A stretch of 64,000 bases of DNA from positions 453,065,793-453,129,792 of the forward strand of contig NC_053037.3 in the NCBI RefSeq assembly GCF_002575655.3. The letters run 5' to 3'. Below, in pieces: positions 59,182-64,000 of the stretch (within the stretch, counting starts at the first letter, position 1; each line of letters opens with the position of its first letter). Both the position numbers and the translations under genes were made by a program. Under the pieces are notes generated by a model. That model saw nothing but the letters and a program-made list of their open reading frames with translations. It did no database searches and was not told the DNA's origin. Source of the stretch: Aegilops tauschii subsp. strangulata (Eukaryota; Streptophyta; Magnoliopsida; Poales; Poaceae).

Positions 59182-59657
59182 CCTGAGAAGCGGAACCAAG
59201 GACGAGGTCAACAACAACTATAGGATGCAACATTTAGCACAAGGAAATTAAGTATCTCCCAAACTCCTAGGACAATTCCGGCAGCATAACGGCAGTAAAA
59301 TGCTCAAAATGAGGCATTCTGCAAAAGACGGGGTAGGACCATACTCAACATCATCACTCAAGGTTCTGAGATATTACTAAACAGACTACACCGGAAGTAC
59401 TTGGAAACTGGAATATGACTCTGATCAACCAATCCTAAGAGACTACGGAGTAGTAACTCGTGATCCTGATAGACGGAAGAGAAAGCCTAGTTCCTTAACC
59501 CCATAGGAAAGATAGGATGACTCAGATCAAAAGGGTATGAGGTAAAAGGAGTAAAAAGAGCCTTACGTTCCCTTCCACAATCAATTCCCCTATATAACTA
59601 AAGAATTTCTAGACTCAACTTTGACCAGTTTGGCTTGGTCATCCTACAGGCAGTCAG
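59182..59657 (-). other. Element X 5' leader
   Basis: About 480 bases between primer site and gag with no ORF of note. Confidence 0.6.
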
Positions 59658-59669
59658 GCTCTGATACCA
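59658..59669 (-). other. Element X primer binding site
   Basis: Minus-strand TGGTATCAGAGC, a perfect match to the common initiator tRNA-Met site, four bases from the LTR end. Confidence 0.95.
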
Positions 59670-59673
59670 AAGC

Positions 59674-62600
59674 TGTCAGGACCCCGATTCCAAGTCACAT
59701 CGATCTAGCCTGTAACACCTCATATCACTTTGCGGCCTCACGCATGGTATTCCCACGGGTGTCCCCTTACCATGGCCGGGACCGTTTGCGCCTTTTGGCT
59801 CACGTATATGATAGTGTCGCTAGCATCCATATGACAGAGAACCCGGGCCGACATGACTAGTCATAAACCCAAGGTGGCGCCAACTTACAGGGACATGCAT
59901 ACATGAAACAACATCGAGCATGTCGGTCAGCAGCGTGTGAATCCGGGCTGTAGCAACTGGGCTAACAGGACTCCGGGAACCCGGGCTGTAGCAGGCTAGG
60001 CAGGACTCCGGATGTCACCACGTGACATTTCCCCGAAGGGACAGACACAGGAATGATGTGAATCACATACCGGCCAGTCTAAGTGTTCCAGAGCAGTAGT
60101 GCTGGGCTAGCAGGACTCCGGTAAACCGGGCTGTAGCGGACTACCAAGGCTCAGTGGAAGCACCAGACCTACATTTCCCCATAAGAGAGGCTACCAAGGA
60201 TAAACCACTAGAATGTCGGATCCCACACATACCAAGCATTTCAATCATACACACAATATGCTCGATATGTGCAAATACAACATGGCATCACAACAAGACT
60301 CTACGACTCAAAGTATTTATTCATTAGGCTCCGAGGAGCCAAGTATTACAAACATGGGTCTCATGACCCAACATTCAGAGCATACAAGCAACAAGCGGAA
60401 GCATTACATGTCTGAGTACACACAACTACAAATGGAAAAGGCTGAAGAGCCTGACTATCTACAACATCCGATCAAGATCGTAGCTGAGGTACAAGCTACT
60501 TGTCGAAGTCCACGTAAACTAATAAGACCGAAGTCTCCGCTGCAAAAACATAAATAAAGCAACGTGAGTACAAAGGTGCTCAGCAAGACTTACATCAGAT
60601 CCTATCATACATGCATTAGTATCAAGAAGGCAGTGTGGGGTTTAGTTGCAGCAAGCCAGCTTTGACTCGGTGGCTATCTTGAACTACGACTGCTGGTAAC
60701 TCTTTTGAGGTGGCGCACACGAGTCCACCAATCACCACATCAATACGCTACTATGGATTCATTCCTGTCTCCCTACGAGAAGGCCATCCATAGCACTCAC
60801 ACTTGTCTTGAGCATTTTAGAGTATCCACTTCAAGTTGTCTATGTACCACGTAAGCATCCAAGAAGTCCATAACCGCGGACCCGGCTATTCGAATAGATC
60901 ATGTTAACCTTGCAGGGGTGTACTTCTTCACACACGCTCTCGCCACTTACCGCCATGTACATGTCATGTATCTCGGCAATCTTCAAGCGGAAGCCTGGCG
61001 AGGGAGTCGGCCACGATCTAACTAACCACACAAGACTCTAGTCCAGGTTTATCGCCTATTCGGGTTCCATCCGCAAGGAGATCCGGCCGGGGTTTCACTC
61101 ACGACCCCAAACGATGTGTGCAGGGTTCCCAAGCCCACCTCACCGGATGGATCTACGCTCGGTACACCGTGCCACTTGTGCCTAGTCTGTCCCAAGCCCA
61201 CCTGGCCGGGTGCCACTTGGTAGACTACTAACACTGCCTACAAACACCAGAAACTATTTGCAACTCTTGGACCGAGATCAAGTTGGTTAATAAGTCGAGA
61301 GGGGCACTTAAGCATTCCAATGCATGGTAGTAGCTAGTCATTGGACAACATACACAGAACTCAGTGCTTATGGACGGTTCCAGTGAGACAACCCACCATG
61401 TACTCCTACATGGCCTCTCACCGCTACCTTTACCAAATCGTGTTCACACACTTAACTCTCAGCACCAGAACATATCGTAACACTCCAATTCATTCCCAAT
61501 GAATTAGACCTGACACAACTCTAAGCAATAGCACGCATGGCATGGTAGGAACACAACATGGCTCAATCAACTCCTACACATGCTAGTGGGTTTCAACTAT
61601 TTACTGTGGCAATGACAGGTCATGCAGAGGAATGGGTTCAACTACCGCAACATAAAGTAGTAGTTAAATCGTTGTTGTACTAATGCAATAAAAGAGAGCA
61701 GGAGCGAGAGAGTGGGATTGTATTGGAATGAACAAGGGGGGGTTTGCTTGCCTGATAAATCGACAGTAGAACACTGCTCTCCAGACAGGTACTCTCGAAC
61801 ACTCTCCAGAGCAGGACCTATCGAGAAGAATGGTGCCGGCAATCAATACACAAGCATATGCAACAATATGATGCATGATCATGGCATGTAGACGTGATTT
61901 TGTTTGAGCTAATGCAGCTAGCATTCATTTGGATGAAGTCCATTTGAACCAAGAATTCAAATGCAACTCCAAGTTAAGTCTTTATAAATGCCATTTATGT
62001 GTTTTCACCTATACAGCAAGTATAAGTTGGTTTATCATGCATGAAACTGGTACAGATGGATAGATTGAATTTTTTTGATAATTTTTCATATATAAATTAT
62101 TTCAATCTGAGCTACGGTTGAATTTCTGTGAATTTTTGAAGTTTATATCATTTTCTGGAATTTCCTGACTAAATAAAATCCAGGAAATGAATAACTACGT
62201 CAGCATGACGTCATCACTACGTCAGCGAGTCAACGTGGCTGTCCAGGTCAAATCTGACGTGTGGGGTCCACACGTCTGTGTCATAGTTAGTTAACAGAGT
62301 TAATTAGTTGTTAAACTAATCCTAAACTAAAATTAGCAAGGCCGGGCCCCACATGTCACTGACCCACATGGGTCAAAGCTGGGTCAACAGGGGGGTTAGA
62401 CCCGGTCAATCCCACCGGCGTTTAGCCGCCAGCGAGGCAGAACGCCGCGGAGGGGCTCGGGATCGTCGCTCCGGCGACCATTTAGGCGGCGGAGACCACC
62501 TACGCGAAGCCCAGGCTCGCGCGCATCCAGTGGAATACGACGGAGGCCAAGGGATGGTCGGAGCTCGCTGGAGCAGAGCTCGCGGCGGCGGCCGGAGTTC

Positions 62601-63778
62601 GGTGGCGTGCTGTTTTGATACTACGGGGCACGGCAAGGGCTGCGAGCGGGTGCGTTTGGCTCCTGGGGCTGCGACGAATTCAGTGACGCGCTCGGGAGCG
62701 AGCTGCGGTGCTCTGGCCATGGCGGCAACATGATCGGCAGCGAGGAGTTACGGCCATGGCGGGGAATGGAGCTGGAGCGCGCAAAAACGAGGGGGAGAAG
62801 AGGGTTCAGTAGAGGAGCTCACGGCGAGGCCTTCGGTGATCTCAGCATGCTCGGGGACGGCTTGGAGGCGACGGGATGTCGGTGGCAATTTCCGGCGGCC
62901 GATGATGAAGACGACGGCGGTGACGGCTCCACTGGGCGTCTGGCGATGCGTGGCTTGACGGAGAGGACGAGGATGACGGCCCGGAGCTGTTGGACTTGTC
63001 GGAGAGGCGAGGGGGAGGCGGTAGCTACGGCAACGGTGAGCGGCGGCGACGGCAGCGCCCGGGCGGGTCGAGAGAGAGGGATCCAGGGGAGGAGGGAGAA
63101 CGAGAGAGAGAGGTGCGGGGCGGCGCGTGGCGACGCGCGGAGCATCCAGATCGACGAGGGGGAGGACAGGCAGGCAGGAGGTGGCCAGACGCGTGCGTGC
63201 GCGCTGCGGGCACACGTCCCTGTCCTCCTGGCGTGGTGGAGACGACGACTGGCACTGGCCAGTCGGCTGGGCCGGCCTGTTGGGCCACTGGGCTGCCAGG
63301 TAAGAAGCCCACGTAAGTTCCTACTCCCTTTTCCTTTCTGTTTTTTGTTTCTTTCTATTTCTTTAATTTTTGTTTCTGATTTAGTAAAATACTAAATCAA
63401 TTTGTTTGCCTCTGATAATTTTTGTAGGGACTAGTTGGATTAATCCAAAGCCGCACACCAAAAATCAGAGATATTGGACATATATTAAATATATTACTAA
63501 TATATATCCAATGCAAATATTTATGCATTAATTCCAAATGGCCAAAATAAATATTTATGAGCTTCTAAAAATATTGGTTTGAATTTTACCTCTGACCAAT
63601 ATTTTCAGAGAGCAACAAGAACATTTTCTTGGACCTTTTTGGAGCAATTTTTAACTGGGTTATTTCCAGAAATGATTTCTGAGGATTTCACAAATCCCCA
63701 TTTCAAATTTAAATGAAATTTAAACATGATTCACACATGAAGGCTAGCCTAGGTCATACCAGAACTAGGGATGTGACA
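59674..63778 (-). repeat. Element X 5' LTR
   Basis: 4105 bases without interruption. It is the partner of 25770-26734 plus 51593-54718. GC-rich block about 62395-63290, TGACGTCA at 62206-62213, GGTCAA/TTGACC cluster at about 62225-62410. Confidence 0.95.
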
Positions 63779-63783
63779 AAAGA
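63779..63783. repeat. Target-site duplication of X, right copy (AAAGA)
   Basis: Four of five bases match AAAGC at 25765-25769. Confidence 0.65.
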
Positions 63784-64000
63784 ATATTGCTAGACATGTG
63801 GAATTAATCCTAATGCAAGCAGGCAAGGAGAATCAAGAGCAATAGGCTGCAGAGGATTTTCGGAAGATCAAATAGTATTTCAGAGAATCTTATGAAGCAT
63901 ACGAACAACTAGGGATGGACGGATACTCGACAAGTGCGAGGAAATATCCGTAGGGGTATTCATGTGGTAAAGAACTGCAAAGCAGTAAGCTCAAAGGATT
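63779..64000 (-). mobile_element. Element Z internal region, continuation after X
   Basis: 222 bases following X. Base composition and style match 25200-25769, as expected if Z resumes here. No coding content. Confidence 0.55.

Larger units (their letters stand above)
25770..63778 (-). mobile_element. Element X: chromovirus-type gypsy, containing nested Y and W
   Basis: Minus-strand element with 5' LTR 63778-59674, primer site, gag-pol 59181-54705 and a 3' LTR (54718-25770) split by Y at 26735. With Y and one TSD copy removed the 3' LTR is 4091 bases against 4105 for the 5' LTR. In the first 965 bases about 28 differences are visible between the LTRs, roughly 3 percent. Flanks are AAAGC and AAAGA. 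Coding capacity is lost through two frameshifts. Confidence 0.88.

Overview
The window is intergenic repeat DNA from a large-genome grass, almost certainly a Triticeae species (wheat, goatgrass or barley group). The evidence is an Angela/BARE-1/WIS-type copia LTR, an Athila-lineage gypsy whose LTR resembles the Sabrina group, a Sirevirus-type copia and four families with Tekay/Del-like chromovirus LTRs. I see no host gene, tRNA or rRNA gene. Family names come from remembered sequence character, not a database search. LTR ends, primer sites and target-site duplications (TSDs) were read directly from the sequence.

Layout. 1-9149 is a Sirevirus-type copia (element A, minus strand). Its 5' LTR (7575-9149), primer site, gag, protease-integrase, RT-RNase H and the start of a 3' accessory ORF are present, and its 3' LTR lies beyond the left edge. 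9150-9873 is unassigned, with a possible small inverted-repeat element. The rest is one deep nest. A plus-strand Angela/BARE-type LTR fragment (9874-11288) is split by an Athila-type element V (from 11289). V is split by element Z (from 18951), Z by chromovirus X (25770-63778), X's 3' LTR by chromovirus Y (26735-51587, TSD GTGGG), and Y's pol by chromovirus W (30765-44852, TSD CGTGC). Z resumes at 63779. V and the Angela LTR should resume beyond the right edge. All six elements with internal sequence (A, V, Z, X, Y, W) lie on the minus strand; only the Angela fragment lies on the plus strand.

State of the elements. W looks complete: 4223 and 4222 bp LTRs that differ at about ten sites, a perfect TSD and one uninterrupted gag-pol frame of about 1484 codons, so it is a very recent insertion. 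X and Y LTR pairs differ at about 3 percent, and both coding regions are broken: frameshifts and a changed protease motif in X, two in-frame TAGs and the W insertion in Y. V's pol carries many stops. Z has no recognisable gag or pol next to its 3' LTR and may be a non-autonomous element. Y also carries a separate sense-strand ORF between its 5' LTR and gag. V and A carry extra ORFs downstream of pol. These accessory ORFs, and a TATA / AAACCCTA-like / GC-rich-leader arrangement shared by the LTRs of W, Y and Z, are the least explained parts of the window.

Functionally, each autonomous element encodes Gag for the particle and a polyprotein of protease, RT, RNase H and integrase. The gypsy integrases of W, X and Y end in chromodomain-like segments, which fits their insertion into one another in silent repeat DNA.
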